Assembly (NCBI GenBank): GCA_964478235.1
Contig: CAYZGX010000001.1
Coordinates: 1 to 64,000 of the forward strand
Origin: 2-02-FULL-45-10 sp964478235
GTDB lineage: Bacteria; Patescibacteriota; Patescibacteriia; Magasanikbacterales; GWA2-37-8
Length of the DNA: 64,000 nucleotides
Reading direction: 5' to 3'
Below the pieces are notes generated by a model, which worked only from the letters and a program-made list of their open reading frames with translations, was not told the origin of the DNA and ran no database searches. Made by a program: the position numbers and the translations under genes. This document shows, one piece after another, positions 39,212 through 47,572 of the stretch. Positions within the stretch are counted from its first letter, which is position 1, and each line of letters begins with the position of its first letter.

Positions 39212-41218
39212 CTACGCAATCAAGTGTAGCAAATCTTGTTCATTCAATACCGGCACACCGAGCTGTTCTGCTTTAGTGAGCTTACTCCCCGCTTCTGCCC
39301 CAGCAATAACACCGCTGGTTTTAGCACTCACCGACTCGCTCACTGTAGCACCCAGAGCTTTAAGCTTGGCCTTAGCCTCATCTCGACTCATCGTAGCGAG
39401 TGTCCCTGTGAGCACATACGTACGACTGCTCAATGGGCCATTTGTGGATTTCTTAGCCACCGGCTGAATAACCACCCCATTACGCAATAGTTTTTCGATA
39501 TACGCTCGATTGTCTGAATCTTTGAGGTAATCAACCAATGATTGCGCAACTTTTTCACCCACCCCAGAAACCAAAAATAAATCTTCGAGCGAAGCTTGAG
39601 ACAAAGCCTCTAATGTTTTAAAATGTTCTGCCAAATCTTCGGCCGTTTCTTCACCAACATGTTTAATGCCGAGCGCGTTAATAAATCGCGCCAAGGTAAT
39701 TGACCGCGAAGCGCTGATAGCTTCCACCAAATTCGTCGCCGATTTTTTTCCAAACCGCTCCAAGGTAGTCAGGTCGCCCACGGTGAGAGTAAATAAATCA
39801 GCCGCATCTTTAATCAAACCTTCACTTACCAGCTGCTCAACAATCTTCTCACCCAAGTGGTCAATATCAAAACATTTCTTACTCGCAAAATAAATAATAT
39901 GAATTAGCTCTTGCGCAAAACAATTCGGATTCAAACAATGAATCGCTACACCCGCTTCATCTTTTTTACCAACTTCTCCGCCACAAAGCGGACATTTGGT
40001 TGGCTTTTTAGTTTTTTTCTCAGTGCCGGTGCGCATTTTTTCAAGTACCCGAACAACTTTTGGAATAATATCACCGGCTTTTTCAACAACCACTGTATCG
40101 CCCACCCGCACATCCAACCGTTCAATTTCATCAAAATTATGCAAAGTAGCGTGCGTCACTGTGGTACCAGCCAATTTTACTGGCTTCATCAAAGCCACCG
40201 GGGTCAAAGCGCCAGTACGACCAATTTGCCAATAGATATCTTCTACCACAGTTGTCCCCTGCTCAGCTGGAAACTTAAAAGCAATCGCCCAACGTGGCGC
40301 TTTGCCGGTAAACCCAAGAGCTGTCTGATATTTTTTCTGATTTACTTTAATCACCACACCATCAATCCAAAATTCTTGCGTGGTTTTTTTTGTTTCCCAT
40401 TCACGATAAAATTTCATGATATCCGAAATACTTCGGCAGACTCGCCAATGTGGATCAGTTTTAAAACCAAGCTCTTTAAGACGAAGTAACTCTTCTTCTT
40501 GAGTAGCCGGAACATTGTCGCTTGAAATATCGTAGACTGTAAGCGAAAGTTTTCTGTCTGCCACCACCTGCGCATCCAACTGCCGAATAGTGCCGGCAGC
40601 AGCATTGCGGGGATTAGCAAACAAAGCCTCACCTTGAATCTCACGCAAATCGTTTATCTTGGAAAGCATCGTACTCGAAAGCCAAGCTTCACCTTCCACA
40701 ATAATATCCACTAGCTCTTTGAGCTTGAGTGGTACTGTCTGAATAGTACGAATATTTTGGGTCACATTCTCCCCCACCTTGCCATCACCTCGAGTGGCAG
40801 CTGTCACCAAAAGACCGTCTTCATAGGTGAGCACCATATGCAGGCCGTCAATTTTAAGTTCGCACACATAACTCAAATCATCCGGACGGCCACCAAGCTC
40901 TTTGGCAAGCATTTTGGTGATACGCACTTCCCAGTCAGTAATATCTTCTTCGCTAAAAGCATCGTTAAATGACCATTGCGGAACTTGATGCGTCACCTTC
41001 ACAAAACTATCAAGCGGTCTACCGGCCACTCGCTGCGTTGGCGAATCAGACGTGATAAGCTCAGGATGTTCGGCCTCAATTTGCTTAAGCTCACTGGTGA
41101 GCCCATCATACATAGCATCAGTAACTTCCGGATCATTGAGCACATGATACCGATAGCGCAAATCATCAATCTGAGCACGAAGTCGCTCTACTTTGTGTTG
41201 TAAGTCTTTAGATGTCAT
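39212..41218 (-). CDS. ligA: NAD-dependent DNA ligase LigA
   Basis: About 668 residues from ATG 41218; this start leaves 11 nt to the upstream stop, whereas the ATG at 41254 would overlap it. Adenylation domain with catalytic Lys in VCELKIDGLHMVL; OB fold; four-Cys zinc finger (CPLCGG and CLNPNC); HhH motifs; BRCT domain (LSSRTYVLTGTLATMSRDEA). It seals nicks in replication and repair using NAD+. All domains present, normal length. Confidence 0.95.
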   Translation of the reverse strand: MTSKDLQHKVERLRAQIDDLRYRYHVLNDPEVTDAMYDGLTSELKQIEAEHPELITSDSPTQRVAGRPLDSFVKVTHQVPQWSFNDAFSEEDITDWEVRITKMLAKELGGRPDDLSYVCELKIDGLHMVLTYEDGLLVTAATRGDGKVGENVTQNIRTIQTVPLKLKELVDIIVEGEAWLSSTMLSKINDLREIQGEALFANPRNAAAGTIRQLDAQVVADRKLSLTVYDISSDNVPATQEEELLRLKELGFKTDPHWRVCRSISDIMKFYREWETKKTTQEFWIDGVVIKVNQKKYQTALGFTGKAPRWAIAFKFPAEQGTTVVEDIYWQIGRTGALTPVALMKPVKLAGTTVTHATLHNFDEIERLDVRVGDTVVVEKAGDIIPKVVRVLEKMRTGTEKKTKKPTKCPLCGGEVGKKDEAGVAIHCLNPNCFAQELIHIIYFASKKCFDIDHLGEKIVEQLVSEGLIKDAADLFTLTVGDLTTLERFGKKSATNLVEAISASRSITLARFINALGIKHVGEETAEDLAEHFKTLEALSQASLEDLFLVSGVGEKVAQSLVDYLKDSDNRAYIEKLLRNGVVIQPVAKKSTNGPLSSRTYVLTGTLATMSRDEAKAKLKALGATVSESVSAKTSGVIAGAEAGSKLTKAEQLGVPVLNEQDLLHLIA

Positions 41219-41229
41219 ACCAGCCAACA

Positions 41230-42024
41230 TTATACAAAAAACCCTCCATACCAAGATACTATAGCCGAACCAAAAAGCAAAGAAATAAGTGTCCCCACTG
41301 CCAAAAAAGTCCCGAACGGAATAGCGTCACCTACTGCCTTCTGACGCGTTGCAAGAAGGCCAAGCGACACTCCAGCTCCGAGCATATAGCTAATAAACAG
41401 GGCGACCAAGATAGTTGGAAATCCAAGAAGGAGGCCCATCATCACCCCAAGACGCACATCACCCCCACCAATCCAGCGTCCTTTAGAGACAAGATACTGA
41501 GCCAAAAAAAATCCACCACCAATAAAACAGCCGAGAATCAGGCTGACCGGCGACTGGTGGAGCGCACCATAATTAAGGACAATCGCCATAACACTTCCTG
41601 CCCACACCACGCTTGGCAAAATCTCCATATACAAATAGTCGTACATGAAAACAACTAAAAGTACGACTGAGAAAAAAATATCTCTAAAAAAATGCCACGT
41701 ATTCAACACTGGCAACGCTTGATGATACCAAGTCACTGCAAAAAAAAGCACTGCAGTAATCAGCTCAACAAAAAAATAGTGTCCAGGAATACGCTTGCGA
41801 CAGGTGCGGCAGCGACCGCCGAGCGCCACAAAACTAACGAGCGGAATATTCTCAAACCAAGCCAACTCTCGCAAACAGTGGATACAGGTGCTTCGCCCAG
41901 CCAATCGCCACACATTATGACGGACACGCCAGATCCACGAATTAAGATAGCTTCCGGTCAAAAGTCCAAAAAAACCCACCAATAAAGGGGCTGTGTAGGC
42001 GCTCAAAAAAAGGGTAAAAGACAT
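41230..42024 (-). CDS. pilD: Type IV prepilin peptidase (A24 family)
   Basis: 264 residues, polytopic. CIHCLRELAWFENIPL and CRTCRKRIPG form the double-CxxC zinc segment of PilD-type enzymes; the catalytic aspartates are in MYDYLYMEILPS and WIGGGDVRLGVMMG (GxGD-like). It cleaves and methylates prepilins such as the one at 42128. It lies just upstream of ligA in the same direction. Confidence 0.9.
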   Translation of the reverse strand: MSFTLFLSAYTAPLLVGFFGLLTGSYLNSWIWRVRHNVWRLAGRSTCIHCLRELAWFENIPLVSFVALGGRCRTCRKRIPGHYFFVELITAVLFFAVTWYHQALPVLNTWHFFRDIFFSVVLLVVFMYDYLYMEILPSVVWAGSVMAIVLNYGALHQSPVSLILGCFIGGGFFLAQYLVSKGRWIGGGDVRLGVMMGLLLGFPTILVALFISYMLGAGVSLGLLATRQKAVGDAIPFGTFLAVGTLISLLFGSAIVSWYGGFFV

Positions 42025-42073
42025 ACAGGTAAGTAACCTCAGTATACCACAGGAAAGAGTCTTCGGAAAGCCG

Positions 42074-42106
42074 AAAAAAATCCCGGCTGCCTAGGGCAAC
42101 CGGGAT
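42074..42106 (-). terminator. Pilin terminator
   Basis: ATCCCGG/CCGGGAT stem followed by TTTTTTT on the minus strand, about 22 nt after the pilin stop. Confidence 0.8.
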
Positions 42107-42127
42107 CATTTCTAAACAAATAAATGC

Positions 42128-42559
42128 TTAGCGAATACCACCTGGACTGAGGGTAACTGCGCCACTAAGGCCGTTTACAGTACCTTCAAGAGTAGCGGAG
42201 ATCGAGTAAGAACTCGAAGCTGCCGTATAGGTGTAAGAACTGCCAGCTACTGGATCTGACGGAACTTGCGCCATATATGGAGTTGCGCAACCTGTTGCTG
42301 CGTAACCACTAGCGTTCAAACAAGCATAGTTGCCTGTACCGAGGGTAGCACCACTACCTGATGGGTAGCTGTTTTGGTCGGTATAGTACAATTCAAGAGC
42401 TGTTTGAAGTTGGCGTAAGTCGGAAAGACGTTTAGAATCGCGAGCTTTAACGCGAGCGGATCCAAGCGCAACGACTGCCAAGGTTGACAACAAACCGATG
42501 ATGGCGATAACCACCAAAAGTTCGATCAAGGTGAAACCCTTTTTGTTCATGTTTTTCAT
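42128..42559 (-). CDS. Type IV pilin
   Basis: 143 residues. Class III/type IV signal MKNMNKKGFTLIELLVVIAI with cleavage expected after Gly8 and Glu at +5; the hydrophobic helix is followed by a small globular domain with two Cys. A textbook ribosome-binding site (AAGGAGGTGA, 42564-42573 on the opposite strand) lies 5-6 nt upstream, stronger than at most genes here. Downstream of pilM and a receiver gene on the same strand. Confidence 0.93.
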   Translation of the reverse strand: MKNMNKKGFTLIELLVVIAIIGLLSTLAVVALGSARVKARDSKRLSDLRQLQTALELYYTDQNSYPSGSGATLGTGNYACLNASGYAATGCATPYMAQVPSDPVAGSSYTYTAASSSYSISATLEGTVNGLSGAVTLSPGGIR

Positions 42560-42601
42560 GTTGTCACCTCCTTCCGCACGGTTATTTTTTTGTCCATACG
42601 T

Positions 42602-42991
42602 TTAGGAAAGATGCAAAACACTCTTAACCTTATCAACAATTTCCGAAGGTTTGAAATGGGCTTTGATTAAATAATCAACTGCCCCAGCTTCAAGCCCTTT
42701 TTCCACATCATCTTTTTGTCCAAGATTGGTGAGGAGAATAACTGGAATACCCTTGGTGCCTGCATCGGCTTTTAACTCTTTTAAAACAGTGAAACCATCC
42801 ATTTTTGGCAGAAGCACATCAAGCAAAATAATATCCGGCTTCTTCTTTTTGGCGTCAGCTAAACCTTTTTCTCCGTTATCGGAGGTGCTGATCTTATAAC
42901 CTTCCATTTCAAACTTTTTCTGATAAATTCCAGACAGGAAGACATCATCTTCCACCAGGAGCACATGAATTTTACTTGTATCTGTGGGCAT
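42602..42991 (-). CDS. CheY-like receiver protein
   Basis: 129 residues, receiver domain only: HVLLVEDDVFLSGIYQKKFE, DIILLDVLLPKMDGF (acceptor Asp), VILLTNLGQKDD and YLIKAHFKPSEIV (conserved Lys). Located between pilM and the pilin, so it may control pilus function, as PilG/PilH-type receivers do; that is inferred from position. Confidence 0.88.
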   Translation of the reverse strand: MPTDTSKIHVLLVEDDVFLSGIYQKKFEMEGYKISTSDNGEKGLADAKKKKPDIILLDVLLPKMDGFTVLKELKADAGTKGIPVILLTNLGQKDDVEKGLEAGAVDYLIKAHFKPSEIVDKVKSVLHLS

Positions 42992-43031
42992 AGAAAGAAA
43001 AAATTATCGCCCTCCCTGTGTTAGTTATAGC

Positions 43032-44198
43032 TTATACTATCACATTACGGAGCGCAAGACCAATAGCTGACGACATACGTGGGCCAATAGCGTGTAGAAT
43101 GGGTTTGAGACTTTCCTGATAGACCACTCTACCCCACGGATCGCCAATATAACAACGCATTTTAAACTTCGTTGCAATATGGTCAGCCAAAAACGGAAAC
43201 AACGCCGATCCACCGGTAAGAATAATTTTCTCTGGACGTTTATTTTGATTAGCGCTTTGGCGCAAAAATAAATCCAAACTATATTCCAACTCTTTGAGCA
43301 CCGGCTCAACAATAGAATTAAATAATTCCAAAAATTGTTCTTTGGTAATTCCGCTATCAGCTGGATTAGCAATCAAGCGAGCAAACATATCACGCTTTAA
43401 TTGCTCGGTCATAGTGCCTGGCTCAAGTTTCAAAACAGATTCCAAAATAGCATTCATCTTAGCACCACCGCGTTCAATACTATGGTGGGTAATTGGCACC
43501 GCCTGGTCAACAATAAAGAAATTAGTGCGTTGTGCGCCCATATCCACCAAAATAGTAGTGGAAGCATCGCGACCAACAAGCGAACGAGTGATAGCAATCG
43601 ATTCTGGCTCGAGCGATTCCAAAGTGAGACCAGCCTGTTGAAAGACTTTAGTATAGAAAACTACCATAGCTCGAGGCACCGCATTTACCAAAACACGTTG
43701 AGACTTGGCCCCAGCTTCGCCAGGCATCACTTGAGAATCAAGCACCATATCTTCTAGAGGATATGGCAACAATTTTTTAATTTCCGCGCGTAAAATACGG
43801 TCAAATTCTTCTTTTTTAACAAACGGCATCGTCACAATTGCATGAAACACCGCCGACACCGGCAAGCTAGCTACCGCCGTTGTCGATTGAGTCTTAGCCT
43901 GCTTACAAACCGCTCGGAGCATATCGGCATACATGGTAATCTTGCTTTGATCAACCACAATACTCGGAGCAGATTTTCCAGCATCCGGCGAACGCATAAA
44001 CTCATTAGCTTGAATCATTTCGTCAGGCGAAGATGGAACCGTTTTACTGAGCAGCTGATGCACATCGTGATTACCAACAGTAAAACCGTAGGTAAACAAA
44101 ACCGGCCGATTCTTTTCGGCTCTCAGTTCGACTACTTTCACACCACCAGCGCCAAGATCGACGCCGAGATATGATTTCGGTTTGCTAAAAAATGACAT
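43032..44198 (-). CDS. pilM: Type IV pilus assembly protein PilM
   Basis: 388 residues from ATG 44198. Actin-like ATPase fold: SYLGVDLGAGGVKVVEL (phosphate 1), ADMLRAVCKQAKTQSTTAVASLP, TTILVDMGAQRTNFFIV (phosphate 2) and KIILTGGSALFPFLADHI. It forms the cytoplasmic ring of the pilus machine. PilN/PilO/PilB/PilC are not in the window. A TATACT box ends 11 nt before the ATG, so the leader is very short. Confidence 0.9.
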   Translation of the reverse strand: MSFFSKPKSYLGVDLGAGGVKVVELRAEKNRPVLFTYGFTVGNHDVHQLLSKTVPSSPDEMIQANEFMRSPDAGKSAPSIVVDQSKITMYADMLRAVCKQAKTQSTTAVASLPVSAVFHAIVTMPFVKKEEFDRILRAEIKKLLPYPLEDMVLDSQVMPGEAGAKSQRVLVNAVPRAMVVFYTKVFQQAGLTLESLEPESIAITRSLVGRDASTTILVDMGAQRTNFFIVDQAVPITHHSIERGGAKMNAILESVLKLEPGTMTEQLKRDMFARLIANPADSGITKEQFLELFNSIVEPVLKELEYSLDLFLRQSANQNKRPEKIILTGGSALFPFLADHIATKFKMRCYIGDPWGRVVYQESLKPILHAIGPRMSSAIGLALRNVIV

Positions 44199-44302
44199 AG
44201 TTATACATAAGTATACCAAAAAATAACCACTTCAGATAGCCAACTGTTGATAACTCCCGCCAGATAGGCTAGTATACTGAGGTTATCGTATAACTTCTCT
44301 GT

Positions 44303-45670
44303 ATGACCATGCAGCTCTACAACTCTCTATCACGCACCACTGAACCGCTTCACTCTCTCAAAAAAGGGAAAATTACCCTCTATACCTGCGGTCCGACTGT
44401 GTATAACTACGCCCACATCGGCAATTTGCGCACCTATGTCTTTGAAGATATTTTAAAACGCACCCTCGCCTACAGTGGCTACAAGGTAAAGCATGTGATG
44501 AACATCACCGATGTCGGACACCTCACCAGCGACGCCGACAGCGGTGAAGATAAAATGGAAAAAGGTTCAGCCCGCGAAGGCAAAAGCGCTTGGGATATTG
44601 CCAAATTCTATACCAAAGCTTTTTTACATGACATTGAAGAATTGAACATCGAACCACCGACCAAACTCCCACGCGCCACCGATCACATCAAAGAGCAAAT
44701 TGCTATTGTAAAGACACTTGAGAAAAAAGGGTTCACCTATACCACCAGCGACGGTGTCTACTTTGACACTGCCAAACTTCCTGACTACGGCAAGCTCGCT
44801 CGCCTCGACAAAAAAAATCTCCAAGCTGGTCAGCGAGTAGAGATGGGTGACAAAAAAAATCCGACCGATTTTGCTTTGTGGAAATTTTCTCCAACCGGAG
44901 AAAAACGCCAAATGGAATGGAAAAGCCCTTGGGGTATTGGTTTTCCTGGTTGGCATATTGAATGTTCTGCTATGGCCACCAAATATCTAGGCCAGCCGTT
45001 TGACATCCACTGCGGTGGCATCGACCACATTCCCGTTCACCACACCAACGAAATCGCTCAAAGCGAGGCTGCTTTTGGCAAACCACTCGCTAATCTCTGG
45101 ATGCATGGCGAATTTCTCCTTATCGGCGATGACAAAATGGCTAAATCTGGCGGTAATTTTATTACTCTACAAACCATCAAAGACAAAGGTATTAATCCCC
45201 TCGCCTACCGTTTCTTCTTGCTTCAAGCCCACTATCGCAAACAGCTGGCTTTCTCTTGGGAGGCGCTTCAAGCGGCGCAAACTGGCTTAGAACGGCTCTA
45301 TCAAGCTGCCCGTCTACTCCCCAAAAAAGGCGCTGATTCTAAAGAACTCACCGCTCAATTCAAAAACCATCTTGAAAATGACCTAGACACAGCTGGTGCT
45401 TTGGCAACCATCTGGACAGCACTCCACAACAAAACCATAGATCTTAAAACGCTACTCATTTTTGATAAAGTGCTCGGTTTGGCTATTAAGAAAAATCTAA
45501 AGGTTGTAAAAATTATTCTGACCGACACAGCAACAAACCTCGCCAAGGAGCGAGACGCTGCGCGCGCTACCAAAAATTGGAGCGAAAGCGATCGCTTGCG
45601 CAAAGAATTAGAGGCTCTCGGCTACACCGTTGAAGATACCAAAGACGGTACGAAAATTAGTAAAAAATAA
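44303..45670 (+). CDS. cysS: Cysteinyl-tRNA synthetase
   Basis: 455 residues. HIGH motif in TVYNYAHIGNLRTYVF, zinc/active-site GGIDHIPVHHTNEIAQSEA, KMSKS motif in DDKMAKSGGNFI. The start MTMQLYNSL may be the first or third codon. Promoter TTGATA-N17-TAGTAT upstream and a perfect terminator downstream (CCCGACCAC/GTGGTCGGG, TTTTTT). Confidence 0.95.
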   Translation: MTMQLYNSLSRTTEPLHSLKKGKITLYTCGPTVYNYAHIGNLRTYVFEDILKRTLAYSGYKVKHVMNITDVGHLTSDADSGEDKMEKGSAREGKSAWDIAKFYTKAFLHDIEELNIEPPTKLPRATDHIKEQIAIVKTLEKKGFTYTTSDGVYFDTAKLPDYGKLARLDKKNLQAGQRVEMGDKKNPTDFALWKFSPTGEKRQMEWKSPWGIGFPGWHIECSAMATKYLGQPFDIHCGGIDHIPVHHTNEIAQSEAAFGKPLANLWMHGEFLLIGDDKMAKSGGNFITLQTIKDKGINPLAYRFFLLQAHYRKQLAFSWEALQAAQTGLERLYQAARLLPKKGADSKELTAQFKNHLENDLDTAGALATIWTALHNKTIDLKTLLIFDKVLGLAIKKNLKVVKIILTDTATNLAKERDAARATKNWSESDRLRKELEALGYTVEDTKDGTKISKK

Positions 45671-45681
45671 TCTAAAAAGAG

Positions 45682-45712
45682 CAACCCGACCACCAAAGTG
45701 GTCGGGTTTTTT
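45682..45712 (+). terminator. cysS terminator
   Basis: 9-bp stem CCCGACCAC/GTGGTCGGG with CAAA loop followed by TTTTTT. Confidence 0.9.
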
Positions 45713-45731
45713 GCCCTCCTTACTTCACCAC

Positions 45732-45947
45732 CTACACCACAGCCATGCTTGGTTCAGAATGTTGTGCTGGCGTAAAAAGCATCTCCGGCTCAAAGCACGC
45801 ATCTCGCGTGTAATCATGCGCCTCTTCATCGCACGAATACACCGGTTCAAACAAGCATTCTTCAGCACCAGCCAAGCTAAGCGCTCCGAGCATGCCAACC
45901 AAAACAGCGAACACTACGCCGACAACTTTATCTCGCGACGTGAACAT
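45732..45947 (-). CDS. Small secreted Cys-containing protein
   Basis: 71 residues: hydrophobic signal (VVGVVFAVLVGMLGALSLAGA), then about 43 acidic residues with three Cys (ECLFEPVYSC, RDACFEPEM). A strong promoter (TTGACG-N16-TATACT) and an AGGAGG ribosome-binding site 6 nt before the ATG support expression. No family recognised. The gene style resembles the island genes. Confidence 0.65.
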   Translation of the reverse strand: MFTSRDKVVGVVFAVLVGMLGALSLAGAEECLFEPVYSCDEEAHDYTRDACFEPEMLFTPAQHSEPSMAVV

Positions 45948-46021
45948 GGCGACGCCTCCTGATTTGGGGTGGATGGTGACACTACTATCTCAAAGTATAC
46001 TCCCCGTTTTAAAAGCGTCAA

Positions 46022-46052
46022 TAAAAAAACCGACTGAAGACACCGGCCGGTT
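46022..46052 (-). terminator. corA terminator
   Basis: AACCGGC/GTCGGTT stem (one G-U) followed on the minus strand by TTTTTTTATT. Confidence 0.75.
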
Positions 46053-46064
46053 CACTAGAACTTT

Positions 46065-46991
46065 CTATATCCATTCTTTCTTTTTGAAAATAGCCACCAA
46101 AATACCCGCTCCAAAAAGAACGAGGCCTAAAATAACATAAAAACCAAACTGATGACCGATAAATGGCGTACCGCCAGCATGAATTGCAAACACCGAAGTG
46201 AGCAAAGTTAACGGGAAAGTTACCACCGAAATAACCGTCAGTGTCTTCATCACCTGATTAGTGCGGATCGTCAAAGATGACTCATACGCTTCGTGGAGGG
46301 CATAAATACTCTCTTTCTGACTTTCGAGCATATGCCAGATCTCCCCATTAGCTTCACGAACATTGTTTAGATACGACTGATACATGGATAAATTGAGATC
46401 CTTACCACCATACAATACCAACCGTTCAAAAACTGTTCGGTGCCCCTGCATCGTACGACGAAACGTAACAATATTCGTTTTTAAACGCAAAATTTCCTGG
46501 GTCATTCGCCCTCCTCCTTGCGGAGCAAGCAGTCGGCTGTCCACAGCGGTAATATCTTCATTAATATGAAGCAAGATCGGAAAAATAGCCTCTTGCAAGC
46601 GATTCATCAGCTCAAACAAGACATGAGCTGCCGTTCCACTGAAAAAAGCCTGACGAATTTTCTCATTTTTACGGACTTCTTCAAAAAAGACTTCGATCGG
46701 CAACAAGCTGCCGTCATGAATGGTGACAATATAGCTAGAGTTCAAAAAAACATCGAGCTCGGTGAAATTCAAACGCTTGGTCAATCGATCAAACACTGGA
46801 AAATGGAGGACAATAAAATAATATCCCTCTCGTTTCACGATTTTTGGACGTTGAAAAGGAGGCAAACACTCCTCAGCATCGCTTTTGAGAAAACCAAAAC
46901 GCTTAGCGACCTCAGCCACCTCTTTTTTGTCTTGGCGAGCGACATTCACCCAGAGCAAACCATTCTGTTGTGTCTCGGAAATATACTTCAT
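46065..46991 (-). CDS. CorA-family transporter lacking the GMN motif
   Basis: 308 residues from ATG 46991. Long cytoplasmic alpha/beta region, helices with the family pattern (NRLQEAIFPILLHINEDI, RLKTNIVTFRRTM) and two C-terminal transmembrane helices. CorA normally carries Y/F-G-M-N at the end of the first helix; here the segment reads VFAIHAGGTPFIG. It may therefore transport another ion or be gated differently. The C-terminal KKKEWI is typical of CorA. A TATACT box 7 nt before the ATG indicates an almost leaderless mRNA. Confidence 0.8.
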   Translation of the reverse strand: MKYISETQQNGLLWVNVARQDKKEVAEVAKRFGFLKSDAEECLPPFQRPKIVKREGYYFIVLHFPVFDRLTKRLNFTELDVFLNSSYIVTIHDGSLLPIEVFFEEVRKNEKIRQAFFSGTAAHVLFELMNRLQEAIFPILLHINEDITAVDSRLLAPQGGGRMTQEILRLKTNIVTFRRTMQGHRTVFERLVLYGGKDLNLSMYQSYLNNVREANGEIWHMLESQKESIYALHEAYESSLTIRTNQVMKTLTVISVVTFPLTLLTSVFAIHAGGTPFIGHQFGFYVILGLVLFGAGILVAIFKKKEWI

Positions 46992-47074
46992 GTGAAGAAG
47001 TATACCACAAAAACAGTCGCAACAAAATAACACTTGGTGGCGAGATACAATATGTGCTATACTATGCTCATCCT

Positions 47075-47569
47075 ATGGCTATTGAAATCAACAAAAATCT
47101 AGGTGAATTTGCCGACCAACCGCCAGTTGAGCAGTTTGGAACAAAAGAATCTACTCCCGAACAAGAACCGGTCGAATCGTCCGATTCTTTTGAGTCTTCC
47201 GAAGAACCAAGCGAAACCACCCCTCCCGCTCAACAACCTCAACAACAAACGCCAACTTCTCGACCACAAGTGACCGTCACCACCGCCGACGAACTCACAA
47301 GACGAGTAGAAAAAATTATGGAGCAAGATTTGGGTGACGCTTTTAGCCATCTCTCCCCGCTCGCCAAACAAGAATTCAAAATAAAAGGTGAAAAAACTGC
47401 TCGCGCTATTCGCACACTTCTTTCAAAAACGACCCTCAAAGTAAAAAAAGTTTTTGAGCTGATTGTCGCTTGGCTCAAACTCCTTCCTGGAGTCAATCGT
47501 TTCTTTTTAGAACAAGAAGCCAAAATCAAAACAGATCGTATTATTGAACTCCACAGTGAATACCGCTAA
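47075..47569 (+). CDS. Protein of unknown function upstream of the conjugation-type ATPase
   Basis: 164 residues. The N-terminal 65 residues are acidic and disordered (PVESSDSFESSEEPSETT, PPAQQPQQQTPT). The C-terminal part is helical (ELTRRVEKIMEQDLGDAF, AIRTLLSKTTLKVKKVFELI) with an amphipathic or membrane-proximal helix (LIVAWLKLLPGVNRFFLE). It ends 3 nt before the ATPase gene, so the two probably work together. Preceded by an extended -10 promoter. Confidence 0.6.
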   Translation: MAIEINKNLGEFADQPPVEQFGTKESTPEQEPVESSDSFESSEEPSETTPPAQQPQQQTPTSRPQVTVTTADELTRRVEKIMEQDLGDAFSHLSPLAKQEFKIKGEKTARAIRTLLSKTTLKVKKVFELIVAWLKLLPGVNRFFLEQEAKIKTDRIIELHSEYR

Positions 47570-47572
47570 CGT

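Noticed and set aside
41218..41254. Upstream ATG at 41254 as ligA start
   Set aside because: It would overlap the prepilin peptidase stop and add residues (VWRVFCIMLAG) not seen at LigA N-termini; ATG 41218 gives MTSKDLQHKVERL directly.
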